Source: Candidatus Poribacteria bacterium (lineage in GTDB: Bacteria > Poribacteria > WGA-4E > WGA-3G). Taken from it: 64,000 nucleotides of DNA. The notes beneath the pieces were generated by a model that saw only the letters and a list, made by a program, of their open reading frames with translations, did no database searches and was not told the origin of the DNA. The DNA is taken from contig JAJEGI010000013.1 in NCBI GenBank assembly GCA_022819945.1, positions 1-64,000 on the forward strand, in the 5' to 3' direction. Positions 37,306 through 46,241 of this stretch are shown here, piece after piece. Each line of letters begins with the position of its first letter. Position 1 is the stretch's first letter. Made by a program: the position numbers and the translations under genes.

Positions 37306-38277
37306 CTACCTATCAACGAGCCAAAGATCCCCATCACTAACAGTCGCAAGGCGTTTCAACATAACCGCACCCGGAAAATTGGGCGACATCCCGATACCCA
37401 TGGCGAAAATGTGTCCGTTGCCCGTAGCGTATTGACCAACAAGCGTGAGATCCGGGCCCTCAATAGTGGTAGGAATGCCATCGCTAAAAAGAACAACAAG
37501 CGTGGGGGCAGTTTTAGCGATTTCTGTCAATGCCGTTAGCATATCGTGGTCGGTCCCTTTGGTGTGGATTTTAGATTCGATGTCAGCGAGATACGCAGCC
37601 GATGCACTTACCGTCTCTTCTGTGACGGGAACAAAGTTTTCCTTATAAACAACTAATTCTGTACTAAACGCCACAATATTGAAACTATCGTGTGGTTCGA
37701 GAAAGGTGAGCGAATCGCGCATGAGGTCTATAATCTTCTTGAGCTTGTGTGGCGGTAGGTTCTGCATACTCGTAGACAAATCCACGCAGTAGGCAATCCG
37801 CTGTGGGCCTTCTTGGGCTTCAATGAACTTCACTAATCTGCTTTTAAAACGGGTTTCGACCTTTTCTTCTTTTACAAAAGGACGTTCGATAACCTTTTGC
37901 ACGCGAGGCACCTCACCAAATTCAACAGATGTCGCGGTGGGTCCAATAGGTTCACTCAAGTCGTTATCGGTATCGAACGGCTGGAACGGCGCGGGATCCG
38001 CTGCAGAGACCACCCCACGGTTGCTGACAGGTTGATTGCTCGTGAGGATTTTCAGGCGTGGCTGACTAACATCGCGGGTCTTGTTCTGAACAATTTGGGC
38101 ACGTTTCGGCGGCGTTACGCGTCTGACTTTCGGTTTCTCTTCGGTGACGAATAGGGCATTGATGCCAGAGACTTCTCGCATCGGTGCTGTACTAAACCAA
38201 AAGAAAAACCCAAGCACCCCAACACTGAGGTGCAATAGGACTGAAATAAGTAGTGACTTACTGGATTTTGATTTCAT
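37306..38277 (-). CDS. VWA-domain protein with TonB-like N-terminus
   Basis: 323 aa. The N-terminus (SKSLLISVLLHLSVGVLGFF) has the Ser/His membrane-anchor pattern of TonB proteins, and the next 130 residues are Pro/Arg/Lys-rich linker. A von Willebrand A domain follows from about residue 150: RIAYCVDLSTSMQNLPPHK contains D-x-S-x-S, and LVVLFSDGIPTTIEGPDL closes the metal site. The domain should face the periplasm. TonB-like anchors with VWA suggest an energised envelope complex, but that is inference. A promoter at 38284-38312 has its -10 box six bases before the ATG, so the mRNA may be leaderless. Confidence 0.8.
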   Translation of the reverse strand: MKSKSSKSLLISVLLHLSVGVLGFFFWFSTAPMREVSGINALFVTEEKPKVRRVTPPKRAQIVQNKTRDVSQPRLKILTSNQPVSNRGVVSAADPAPFQPFDTDNDLSEPIGPTATSVEFGEVPRVQKVIERPFVKEEKVETRFKSRLVKFIEAQEGPQRIAYCVDLSTSMQNLPPHKLKKIIDLMRDSLTFLEPHDSFNIVAFSTELVVYKENFVPVTEETVSASAAYLADIESKIHTKGTDHDMLTALTEIAKTAPTLVVLFSDGIPTTIEGPDLTLVGQYATGNGHIFAMGIGMSPNFPGAVMLKRLATVSDGDLWLVDR

Positions 38278-38283
38278 GCATAA

Positions 38284-38312
38284 AGTATAACATATTTGAT
38301 TGGCTACGTCAA
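38284..38312 (-). promoter_or_regulatory. Sigma-70-type promoter, probably leaderless
   Basis: On the minus strand TTGACG, 17-bp spacer, TATACT. The -10 box ends six bases before the ATG at 38277, so transcription should start at or beside the start codon. No Shine-Dalgarno sequence lies in between. Confidence 0.65.
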
Positions 38313-38344
38313 ATTTTCCCTAATTTACTTCAGTCATCAATAGA

Positions 38345-39025
38345 TTAGCGTTTCACCGCGACTGAAACGCCATCACGCAGCGGAATAATCGTCGTGAAAA
38401 CATCAGGCGAACTATAGAGAAGCCGGGTTAACTCCCTAACACCGATTGTCGCGGCATGGAACCACTGCTCCCGCTCATCAAGTCCTTCTGGAGGGCTACC
38501 GGGTTCCTGCGTGACGACGCGCCCACCCCAGATCATGTTATCCGTGATAAACAACCCACCACTTCTAATTCTCGGAATCGCTTTATGAAACGCTTCTGGA
38601 TACCCATCTTTGTCGATGTCGTTGTAGATGATGTCAAACTCGCCTTCGGTTTCATCAATGATTTCAAGCGCGTTACCGACCCGGTAATCAATGCGATCTG
38701 CGATACCGCCACGTGCAAGGTAACCCGCTGCGCGATCTGCATTCTCCGCTGACCCGTCGGTACAGATAATAGAGGCTTCCGGTTTTTGCAATGCCTTCGC
38801 CATCCAATATGCCGAATACCCAAAGCCTGAACCCATCTCAAAAATCCGTGTCGGATTCGTCAGCAGTACCAATTGATGCAGGACACGCCCGACGAGCGGT
38901 CCCACAATTGGAAAGCGGTTTGCACGCGCATGCGCCTCCATCTCTGTAAGCACTTCATCGCGTTCTGGTGTAATGTCAAGTAAGTAATCATCAATTGACG
39001 GGTGAAGGATATCCAAACGTTGCAT
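38345..39025 (-). CDS. SAM-dependent O-methyltransferase
   Basis: 226 aa. IFEMGSGFGYSAYWMAKAL is the SAM-binding motif I with the usual G-x-G-x-G. SIICTDGSAENADRAAGYL follows, then FDIIYNDIDKDGYPEAF and LFITDNMIWGGRV. The layout fits the class-I catechol-type (family 3) methyltransferase, where two Asp residues bind metal. Substrate unknown. Cytoplasmic. It lies between a TonB-like VWA gene and a Gfo/Idh/MocA gene, all on the minus strand. Confidence 0.85.
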   Translation of the reverse strand: MQRLDILHPSIDDYLLDITPERDEVLTEMEAHARANRFPIVGPLVGRVLHQLVLLTNPTRIFEMGSGFGYSAYWMAKALQKPEASIICTDGSAENADRAAGYLARGGIADRIDYRVGNALEIIDETEGEFDIIYNDIDKDGYPEAFHKAIPRIRSGGLFITDNMIWGGRVVTQEPGSPPEGLDEREQWFHAATIGVRELTRLLYSSPDVFTTIIPLRDGVSVAVKR

Positions 39026-39061
39026 AAATCGCTCCTATTTTTTTTACAGTGAATCAGGGCA

Positions 39062-40186
39062 CTAAGCACCCTCTTCCCTTCTCCATCTTTCAAGTGGGTG
39101 TTCTCGTGGGGTGAGTGGCATAAATACCCGAGCCTCCTGACGATGCGATTCCCATGTCGTATGAATCATCTCAAGACAATCCCGACCGTCTCTGCCACTG
39201 GCGAACGGATCTCGATCCTCTTCAATCGATTCAATCAGATCGCGTAGCATAAGGCGTTGCAGTAGCAATCGTATGGATGCCTTATCCCGTGGATTTCCCT
39301 GCTCGTCAAGGTCCTCGGCGGCAAGGTGCACCGGTTCCCACGCTTCTGCAGGTGTTTTATGTTGCCCTTTGTGGATAAACATCGTTGTACCGACACTCTC
39401 TCGGATGGCAATTCTGCCTTCAGTCCCGATAATGTCAATACCGTAAGCATTATCGTTGGTCTGCGGTTGCGCAAGGAACTGCACATCCGCATGAATACCG
39501 TTCTTGAAGCGGAAGGAAGCATGCCCACGCTCACCAAGCACGAGTCCTGCATCGCGATCGTGCGGGTGAACCTCTTGGGTATGTTTGATGTCATTAACCG
39601 TTGACTCACGACCATCCATCTGCACGAGGTGTGCATGCGTCCATTCGACATCGCCACCAAAGAGACGCAACCAATCGTAGAGATGGGTACCCATTTCCAT
39701 CAGTGAGTTGCCCACCTTGCGTCCGCCTTTGTCTGTCGCTTTCAACAACACAACATCGCCAATTTCGCCTTTTTCGATCAGTGAAAGTACGTGACGATTG
39801 TAAGGACTGGCGCGTTTGATGTGATTAATGGCAAACTTGACATGATGCTGGTCACAGGTTTCGACCATCTCATCGGCTTCAATCAGGTTCAGGGCAGTCG
39901 GCTTTTCACAGAAGACGTGGATGCCACGCTGTGCCGCAGCGATCGTTGGTGGGTGGTGCATCGGCGTCTGTGTCGGAACGATAACGATATCCGGTTGTTC
40001 TTCAAGCATCTTTTCATAGTCGTCGTAGATGGCATTGACACCAAATCGTTCTCCCCATGCTTTTGCGCGCTCTGGATTGATTTCCGCGCCAGCGACGAGT
40101 TCACAGTTCGTCTCTAACTGCGCCGCCTCAGCATGCGCGTTACCCATGCCACCTAAGCCGATAATTGCTACACGATAGTTGTTCAT
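39062..40186 (-). CDS. Gfo/Idh/MocA-family oxidoreductase
   Basis: 374 aa. Start ATG 40186 is preferred to 40207 because a GGAG site lies 8 nt upstream and the protein then begins with MNNYRVAIIGLGGMGNAH, the NAD(P)-binding G-x-G-x-x-G/A. The family signature EKPTALN follows, containing the catalytic Lys. The middle includes MGTHLYDWLRLFGG. The family oxidises or reduces sugars and inositols; the substrate cannot be read. A promoter is at 40231-40259. Confidence 0.9.
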   Translation of the reverse strand: MNNYRVAIIGLGGMGNAHAEAAQLETNCELVAGAEINPERAKAWGERFGVNAIYDDYEKMLEEQPDIVIVPTQTPMHHPPTIAAAQRGIHVFCEKPTALNLIEADEMVETCDQHHVKFAINHIKRASPYNRHVLSLIEKGEIGDVVLLKATDKGGRKVGNSLMEMGTHLYDWLRLFGGDVEWTHAHLVQMDGRESTVNDIKHTQEVHPHDRDAGLVLGERGHASFRFKNGIHADVQFLAQPQTNDNAYGIDIIGTEGRIAIRESVGTTMFIHKGQHKTPAEAWEPVHLAAEDLDEQGNPRDKASIRLLLQRLMLRDLIESIEEDRDPFASGRDGRDCLEMIHTTWESHRQEARVFMPLTPREHPLERWRREEGA

Positions 40187-40230
40187 GTGTATCTCCAAGT
40201 TTGCCAAGAAAAGTGTGCTTGTTTATACCT

Positions 40231-40259
40231 ATCATAGCAACTTCAAAGTTAGGGTGCAA
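40231..40259 (-). promoter_or_regulatory. Sigma-70-type promoter
   Basis: On the minus strand TTGCAC, 17-bp spacer, TATGAT, about 40 nt before the oxidoreductase ATG. Confidence 0.6.
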
Positions 40260-40317
40260 CAAAAAAGTTGAAGAAAGTGCTGTCAATATAGTTGAATAAA
40301 AGGAGGAATAGATTATC

Positions 40318-40338
40318 ATGGTATCCAAGAAAATATAA
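40318..40338 (+). CDS. Possible 6-residue leader peptide
   Basis: ATG GTA TCC AAG AAA ATA TAA. AAGGAGG, a full Shine-Dalgarno, ends 12 bases before it. The main gene starts 12 bases after its stop with only AAGGAAC. Re-initiation or a control role is possible; chance cannot be excluded. Confidence 0.3.
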   Translation: MVSKKI

Positions 40339-40350
40339 GGAACGAAACAG

Positions 40351-43300
40351 ATGACAAAAGAAACAATTCGGATTTTAGTTGATACTTCACGAGATACAGG
40401 CTGGTCAGACGGATTGATACGTATCGAGCCGGACAATATCTATCAAACCACCAACAACCGGGATTATCTCAGTAGGGGCGAGGTTACCTTGAAGAAATCC
40501 GCAGAAACACCCAAGCAAAAACCCTCAAGCAAAAACCCCCTAAAAAATTACGATGTCCTAACAATTTGTAGTAACACTACGCTAAAATACACCGATGCAG
40601 AACGCCAACTGATTCGCGAATTTGTAGAAAATGGCGGTGGACTGCTTTTAGCCACCAGCACCAGCCGATTCGAGCGAGATGTCCGTGAACCGATCTCGGA
40701 ATTAGGGATCAATCAAGTCGCATCTCTTTTCGGTGCACAATTTCTTCCGTTGCCTGAAGGACAAGGCGAAATGGATACTGACGCGAATCCGTTGCGCGGC
40801 TATACAAAGAAAGACCTCCGCCTCACTGATTATGAGGTTACCGATGGATTGGGAATTGATGATCTTGGTCTCACGTCCTGTGGTATCCTCGATATCCCGG
40901 CGGACAGTCACGTTTTCCTTGAACACAGCGAGACGGCGGAACCCATTGGTGCCTGTCTCCATTTTGGATCAGGACGAATCTTGCTAATCAACACGCAGCT
41001 TTTTCAATACGAGAATCATCCGGTATCCACGCGAGTTATTAATTGGTTAGAAACCAACCGCGAAGAAACACCCCAGCAAAAACCCTCTTTAGCAACGGAT
41101 ACTGAGACAATCCCTGATGAAATTCCGATCGATGAACAGGTCAGAGAGGACGAGGAAATCAAGATTTTCTATACGCACTTCGTCGAGGACCGTGTGGACA
41201 CCTGTATGGCGTTTGCTAAAAAACTGGCAGAGGAGATGCTCTCGAAATTCCCTGAAGGTGAGAAAATTAAATGGAAAATCGATCTAATCCCGTCGTGTGT
41301 TCATAAATACGGCGGCAATTGGGAGGATTCGGTCATAACAATTGGGGCGTGTGTCAGTCCGTCAAGACTCGCCTATTCGCTCGGTGTTGAGGCGAGTGAA
41401 TTGATCGCCGACAAAACACCGTTTGGGAAGGCAACTGAGCTTATTTTTGAAGGAGAAGGATTCCCGTTTTTCTTCGGTATCTGGGCAATGAAATTGCTCG
41501 GCTTTGAACCAGAGGCGGCAGAGATGCTCGCCGAAGCCGAACACCAATATCATGAAAATGCTCAAACCGAGAAGTTGCTGGACATCGCGAAGGTTTATGA
41601 GCAACGATCACGCAAGCCGATCTGGATACTAAAGATGCTACTCGAGAAATATGGGGACGATCTGTTTGTTCGGCTCGCCGAGGTGTTGTCGGAAAAACCA
41701 AGCGACACAGAAAAGAATATACCGCGCATAACCTTTTCACAGATAGACTCACTAATTTATTACCTTAGCCGAGCGGTAGGTGAAGACCTGTTTCCGTGGT
41801 TTAAAGAGATCGGCACAACTGTCCATCCACTCCCGTTGTTACCAAATGATAGTGACGAATTCGTGGCAGAGGTCCGTGGATACCTCAACAGAATGATTCG
41901 CGACACAACCACAGACACAAGCGACAGAATCGATGCGATTAATAGTCTTTTCGAGATCGCTGACGAATCTGAGCATGCGATTTCGGCATTGGTTGCTAAA
42001 TTGGACGCACCGGACAGATATGAACGACTGATTGCCGCAGCAAAACTGATTAGCGGCTGCGATGATCGAGCGGTAAAAGTGCTGGAAGCGTTGACAGTCG
42101 AAACGGAGGATGACGGACTTGTAGCGATGGCGGTACTAATGTTGGTGCGTAACGGTGGAGGCAGTGAAGTCGTAGATCGACTCGTGAAGATTGCACCGCA
42201 CCAGGATCACAGATATCAACTCGAAACTGGATACCTACTTGCCAAAATAGATCATCCAGCTGCTGAAGTGTTCTCTTATGAAGAACTCACGGACGAAAAT
42301 GGCACACCTCTCCTAACGATGGATGTCAGACGCAATATGGAAACGATGGATGTCAAACGCAATACGGACTTACATCTACATCCGATTATTGCAGGCTATC
42401 GCGTTGCTGTCTGCAATTTACATCTCCATACACATCACTTCCCTCACAACACGCACGCTCCCGGCACTTACGTGGGTTGGGTGCATACCACGCCAAAATA
42501 TCGGCGGAAAGGGCTATCGCGCTGGGCATTCGGTGCCGCAATGTCGCATGAATTGATCCGCCGGTACTCGTGTATCTCTCTTCATACCGGTACGTACAAC
42601 GATGCCCACGGAATGTACAGGAATTTTGGATTCGTTGATGGGTTATTGACGCGAGAGTTTACCAAAGCGTTGCAGCACGAACGCGCAAAAGTGGTTGAAG
42701 GCTTGGTTGTCCGTCCCTATAAATCTGCGGATGAAGTCGCGATGGCAAGCGTACTCAACGCATTTTATGCGGACCGAGTAGAACGCAGACCGAGACGTGC
42801 TGAAAGGCGCAGAACCTCAGAGACTCGGTTGATTTATCTCGCAGAAAAGAGTGGAGAGCTCCTTGGATATGTGCAAGCGCAATGCTATGAGAAGGTAAAG
42901 AGTGTCCACATCACCGAATTCTGTCTTAAACCCCAACCCTCTGAAAGTTCCACACATCCAGAAGGTTTCCTTGAGGAGGTTGGTGCTGCACTGCTCTGCG
43001 CGTTGCATAACGAATTAGTGAAGCGTGAGTATAAACGGATTCGTTACGAGCCGGAAGCAGAAGGCGACAAGGATTACGTTAGAACGCTGTTCCACAATTT
43101 TGGGTACACGTCGTCGGATGCAGGTTGGGTATGGATGTTCAAGATCGTCAATTTGCCGATGCTGCTTGGCGAACTCTCTCCACTGCTTTCCAAACGCTTG
43201 AACAAGAGCGATGCTTACAAAGACTGGCAAGGAACCATCAGCATCAAAGGTTCGGAACATCAGGCGAGCCTTGTCATCAGAGACGGCGAGATTCACGTAT

Positions 43301-43479
43301 CAGAGGAAGTCTCAGAAGATACCGGAATCCACCTCTCTACAGAGGACGACACGATCACTCGGTTCATTTTGGGTGTCATCTCACCCTATACAGCATATTC
43401 ACAGAATCAATTACATATTGCCCCGATAGTCAACGGTTCAATAATGGGTCTGTTAGGAACGCTTTTCCCAAAGCATTAG
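40351..43479 (+). CDS. Multidomain protein ending in Eis-like GNAT-GNAT-SCP2 unit
   Basis: 1042 aa. Residues 1-225 resemble a glutamine-amidotransferase-like (ThuA/DUF4350) fold: LIREFVENGGGLLLATSTS. Residues about 262-480 form an alpha-rich unit reminiscent of a gluzincin without an HExxH motif (EGEGFPFFFGIWAMK). Residues about 523-633 are HEAT-like repeats. From about 674 the order GNAT (YRRKGLSRWAFGAAM), second GNAT (LIYLAEKSGELLGYVQAQ) and a C-terminal SCP2 sterol-carrier domain (about 955-1042, SLVIRDGEIHVSE) follows the Eis acetyltransferase plan. The N-terminal domain contains an in-frame repeat (KSAETPKQKPSSKNP, 40494-40538). Such a fusion is unusual; the substrate is unknown. Confidence 0.75.
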   Translation: MTKETIRILVDTSRDTGWSDGLIRIEPDNIYQTTNNRDYLSRGEVTLKKSAETPKQKPSSKNPLKNYDVLTICSNTTLKYTDAERQLIREFVENGGGLLLATSTSRFERDVREPISELGINQVASLFGAQFLPLPEGQGEMDTDANPLRGYTKKDLRLTDYEVTDGLGIDDLGLTSCGILDIPADSHVFLEHSETAEPIGACLHFGSGRILLINTQLFQYENHPVSTRVINWLETNREETPQQKPSLATDTETIPDEIPIDEQVREDEEIKIFYTHFVEDRVDTCMAFAKKLAEEMLSKFPEGEKIKWKIDLIPSCVHKYGGNWEDSVITIGACVSPSRLAYSLGVEASELIADKTPFGKATELIFEGEGFPFFFGIWAMKLLGFEPEAAEMLAEAEHQYHENAQTEKLLDIAKVYEQRSRKPIWILKMLLEKYGDDLFVRLAEVLSEKPSDTEKNIPRITFSQIDSLIYYLSRAVGEDLFPWFKEIGTTVHPLPLLPNDSDEFVAEVRGYLNRMIRDTTTDTSDRIDAINSLFEIADESEHAISALVAKLDAPDRYERLIAAAKLISGCDDRAVKVLEALTVETEDDGLVAMAVLMLVRNGGGSEVVDRLVKIAPHQDHRYQLETGYLLAKIDHPAAEVFSYEELTDENGTPLLTMDVRRNMETMDVKRNTDLHLHPIIAGYRVAVCNLHLHTHHFPHNTHAPGTYVGWVHTTPKYRRKGLSRWAFGAAMSHELIRRYSCISLHTGTYNDAHGMYRNFGFVDGLLTREFTKALQHERAKVVEGLVVRPYKSADEVAMASVLNAFYADRVERRPRRAERRRTSETRLIYLAEKSGELLGYVQAQCYEKVKSVHITEFCLKPQPSESSTHPEGFLEEVGAALLCALHNELVKREYKRIRYEPEAEGDKDYVRTLFHNFGYTSSDAGWVWMFKIVNLPMLLGELSPLLSKRLNKSDAYKDWQGTISIKGSEHQASLVIRDGEIHVSEEVSEDTGIHLSTEDDTITRFILGVISPYTAYSQNQLHIAPIVNGSIMGLLGTLFPKH

Positions 43480-43544
43480 AAACCCATCATCGCCCCAACA
43501 AACGTTGTATTACTCCGCTTATGTTGAAACTGATAACGAATCCC

Positions 43545-43573
43545 TTGACACTCGTCAATTTTTCAAATATACT
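43545..43573 (+). promoter_or_regulatory. Consensus sigma-70 promoter
   Basis: TTGACA, 17-bp spacer, TATACT, close to ideal. It lies 36 bases before the ATG of a broken gene. Confidence 0.7.
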
Positions 43574-43608
43574 TAGCGGTGAAAGACGATTTCATTACAT
43601 AGATTTAA

Positions 43609-44281
43609 ATGCAGTATTCAATTTTCTTTTATTTACGGCAAAACTTAACAGTTGCATATTTTGCGACAGTATTGACGCTTTTTACTATGATTATGACACC
43701 ATCCAATTTGCAAGCACAAGATACCGAAGAAACGCACTCCAAAAAGGTAATATTTGAAACAGATATGTCTACCGACGTAGACGACGTCGGTGCACTCGCT
43801 ACACTGCACGCTTTGGCAGACAACTCCTGACCTCATTTCTCAAAAAGTCACCGAACTCGTAGTAATGGCGCTGCTTATTGACGACCCATACAATACAGTT
43901 CGCCACGATCTGATTGATCAGTCGGAATATGTTATTCACAATTGGCCCACCTCGCTTGTTATCAGCCATTATGGAGAATCTGTCCACACCGGAGCGAGAC
44001 TCGCAGAGACATCTGCTGGGAATCCTGTACGGGAGGCGTATTATCGTCGATTCAACGGGCAGTATAAGGGACGTTCCAGTTGGGACCAACTTGCGGTCTT
44101 ATACAGCGTACGCGGTCTCAGCAACTACTTCACTGAAATTACAGATGGCAAAGGCAGGTTGTCAAATGGATATGAGTGGGAGATGCAGCCCGGTTTTCGG
44201 TCTTATCTGGATCCGATGCTATCGGATAGTGAACTTGCTGATATTATTGAGGATTTAATGGTCAAACCACCACGGAGATAA
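43609..44281 (+). pseudogene. Broken nucleoside hydrolase
   Basis: The first frame (43609-43830) has a signal segment and KVIFETDMSTDVDDVGALAT, the D-x-D-x-x-D/D metal-binding start of inosine-uridine nucleoside hydrolases, then stops. The second frame (43832-44281) continues with PDLISQKVTELVVM, YVIHNWPTSLVISHYG, VHTGARLAET and EWEMQPGFRSYLDPM, which fit the C-terminal half. The middle third is missing and the reading frame shifts. Promoter 43545 is intact. A start of the second part at 43790 overlaps the first in another frame and is unlikely. Confidence 0.8.
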
Positions 44282-44303
44282 CCTAAAAAGGACACCAACC
44301 ACA

Positions 44304-45377
44304 ATGGCGGACTTTTACACAATTGAGAAGCGGGACGGACGTTGGTGGTTCATCACACCCAACGGCGCACTGTTCTGGTCCATCGGCATGAATCATATCG
44401 ACTCGGCTGCGTTGCGGTATGCAGCGTCGGACGGCGTGTGGGCGCGCGAATTCGGCAATAGCCATGAACAGTGGCTACGCGCTGTCGCTGATGATCTGCG
44501 TGACTGGGGTTTTAACACGATTGGCTGGACTCAGGAAGTCGTAATTATCACTGACGGCTACCATCGTCATTCGCGTCCGTTCACTTATGAGGAATACCAA
44601 TGGGCGGATATGCCTTACTGCCACCTGCTTCCTTTCACCGAGGCGCATCAGTGGCAGGTTGAGGTCCGTATGCCCGACCTGATGAGCTCCGACTTTGAGG
44701 CGTGGTGCGACTATGTCGCCCGCGATGTGTGCGTACGCTTACGCGACGATCCGAAGCTTATCGGCTACTTCTACTGTGATTGTCCACAGTGGGTGCACAC
44801 CTCGCCTGCCACAAAGTGGCGCGGGGCGTTAGCCGACCCAGATCTGCTCGAATCAGAGGCGGGACGTCGCGAGCTCTCTGCCATTGCCGACCGCTATTAC
44901 AGCGTCACCCATGACGCTATCCGCCGCTACGACCCGAACCACCTGATCCTGGGAGACCGATGGGAGGCAAACGCAGTGCTACCGGAAGAGGTGGTCGGTG
45001 CGGCACTGCCCTACGTTGATGTGCTCAGTTTTCAATGTTTTGGGACAGTAGAGAATATCGCCACGAAGATGCAGCACTGGGCAGACTTCGCAGACAAGCC
45101 GGTGCTGCTCGCCGACGCCGCGGGACATATACGCGCCCACGGCGATACCCGCTGGCCACCGAAGACAGACCGATTGCACGATACAGACCACTATCGCCAA
45201 GTGATGGACGCACTCTGGGATATCCCGCAATCCGTCGGATACCACCTATGTGGGGCGTACATTAAGAACAACGCACGGAAGTACGGATTTCGCGACCACG
45301 CAAACAATCAGATTAACGAGACGGTGGCGGCTATTCGCGCCGTCAACACCGAAATGCAGCGAAGACAAAACCCCTGA
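44304..45377 (+). CDS. Agarase-like TIM-barrel protein
   Basis: 357 aa. RDGRWWFITPNGALFWSIGM and DDLRDWGFNTIGWT start a barrel like those of GH50-type beta-agarases and related enzymes. Then DDPKLIGYFYCDCPQW occupies the place where active enzymes carry a Asn-Glu pair (YF-x-DNE-x-W). GYHLCGAYIKNNARKYGFRD near the end is also family-typical. The expected catalytic Asn-Glu is replaced by Cys-Asp-Cys-Pro, so activity is doubtful. No signal peptide is present. Base composition is visibly richer in G+C than its neighbours, suggesting transfer. AAAAGGAC precedes ATG 44304. Confidence 0.7.
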   Translation: MADFYTIEKRDGRWWFITPNGALFWSIGMNHIDSAALRYAASDGVWAREFGNSHEQWLRAVADDLRDWGFNTIGWTQEVVIITDGYHRHSRPFTYEEYQWADMPYCHLLPFTEAHQWQVEVRMPDLMSSDFEAWCDYVARDVCVRLRDDPKLIGYFYCDCPQWVHTSPATKWRGALADPDLLESEAGRRELSAIADRYYSVTHDAIRRYDPNHLILGDRWEANAVLPEEVVGAALPYVDVLSFQCFGTVENIATKMQHWADFADKPVLLADAAGHIRAHGDTRWPPKTDRLHDTDHYRQVMDALWDIPQSVGYHLCGAYIKNNARKYGFRDHANNQINETVAAIRAVNTEMQRRQNP

Positions 45378-45491
45378 TTTATAGAATTAGGCCCGTTTTG
45401 TAAGTGACAATCGTCTTTTACAGAATTATCAATTGAAATATAAGCATGTCTTTCTTGACCAAAGATAGATGTTTTACTATGGAGTTTGATG

Positions 45492-46241
45492 ATGAAAAAT
45501 TTTCGTAGACCCGTCTATATTGCCCTTTTCTTAATAGCAGCAACTGCTGTTTGGTATTTCGGGCATCATCGGCCCGCACAGAAAATACTTAAGGCTGAAC
45601 CCGAAAAGGTGTACAAGACAACGCTTCCGCCTCAAAATGTTCCTCCGGTTAACTCTGAATCTCCTATAAATCCGGCGCAGACCTCCCAGGGAACAGAGGT
45701 AGAAGCCGGAGCTGAAAATATGCACGGCCCCTCAACGACTGCCCTTCCGGACGAACCTTTACCTTTCTCCACGCAAGAAGTCAGTGGAGAACAAAGCGGC
45801 GAAGGACCCATGCAGCAGGATACGCCTTCAGCTGAGGAGGTTGCGGCCCGTGAGGCGTTTGAGAAGGCACAATCGGCTTTCGATTTAGCACAAGAAGATG
45901 TGGAATCAGTACTAAAAGATTTTCTATCAGCACAAGAAGATTTTCAATCAGCGTTGACTCCACCTATAGACCCCGAAGCTCAAAAGTCAGCAACCGAAGC
46001 ACTAAAGTCAGCAACCGAGGATCTAAAGTCAGTAACCGATGCTTTTAAAAATGCCGCGCTGCAACGGAAAACAGCACTCCAGAATCTTGCACCGTATTCT
46101 GAAGAAGCTGCCAAACTATTGGCGGAATTGGAAGCCGCTGAAGCAAGGGCGGCTGAGTCCGTAGCTGAATCTGATGAACTTCTGGATGAACTCCGCGAGG
46201 AAAGACGCAGATTAGATGAACTTCTGGAGGAGACGCGTTAA
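45492..46241 (+). CDS. Membrane-anchored coiled-coil protein
   Basis: 249 aa. ATG 45492 fits with GGAG 7 nt upstream. One N-terminal helix (RPVYIALFLIAATAVWYF) anchors it. A Pro/Thr/Ser-rich linker (about 30-110) is followed by a long Ala/Glu coiled coil (SAEEVAAREAFEKAQSAF, AKLLAELEAAEARAAES, LDELREERRRLDELLEE). Internal repeats such as ATEALKSATEDLKSVTDA are visible. No enzymatic motif. The reading frame continues in frame past its stop into a LamG-like segment, so this may once have been a longer protein. Confidence 0.7.
   Translation: MKNFRRPVYIALFLIAATAVWYFGHHRPAQKILKAEPEKVYKTTLPPQNVPPVNSESPINPAQTSQGTEVEAGAENMHGPSTTALPDEPLPFSTQEVSGEQSGEGPMQQDTPSAEEVAAREAFEKAQSAFDLAQEDVESVLKDFLSAQEDFQSALTPPIDPEAQKSATEALKSATEDLKSVTDAFKNAALQRKTALQNLAPYSEEAAKLLAELEAAEARAAESVAESDELLDELREERRRLDELLEETR

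Noticed and set aside
43125..43757. Plus-strand 210-codon frame across the end of the GNAT fusion
   Set aside because: Out of frame with SCP2 codons, then crosses a promoter and a new gene start; composition is not protein-like.
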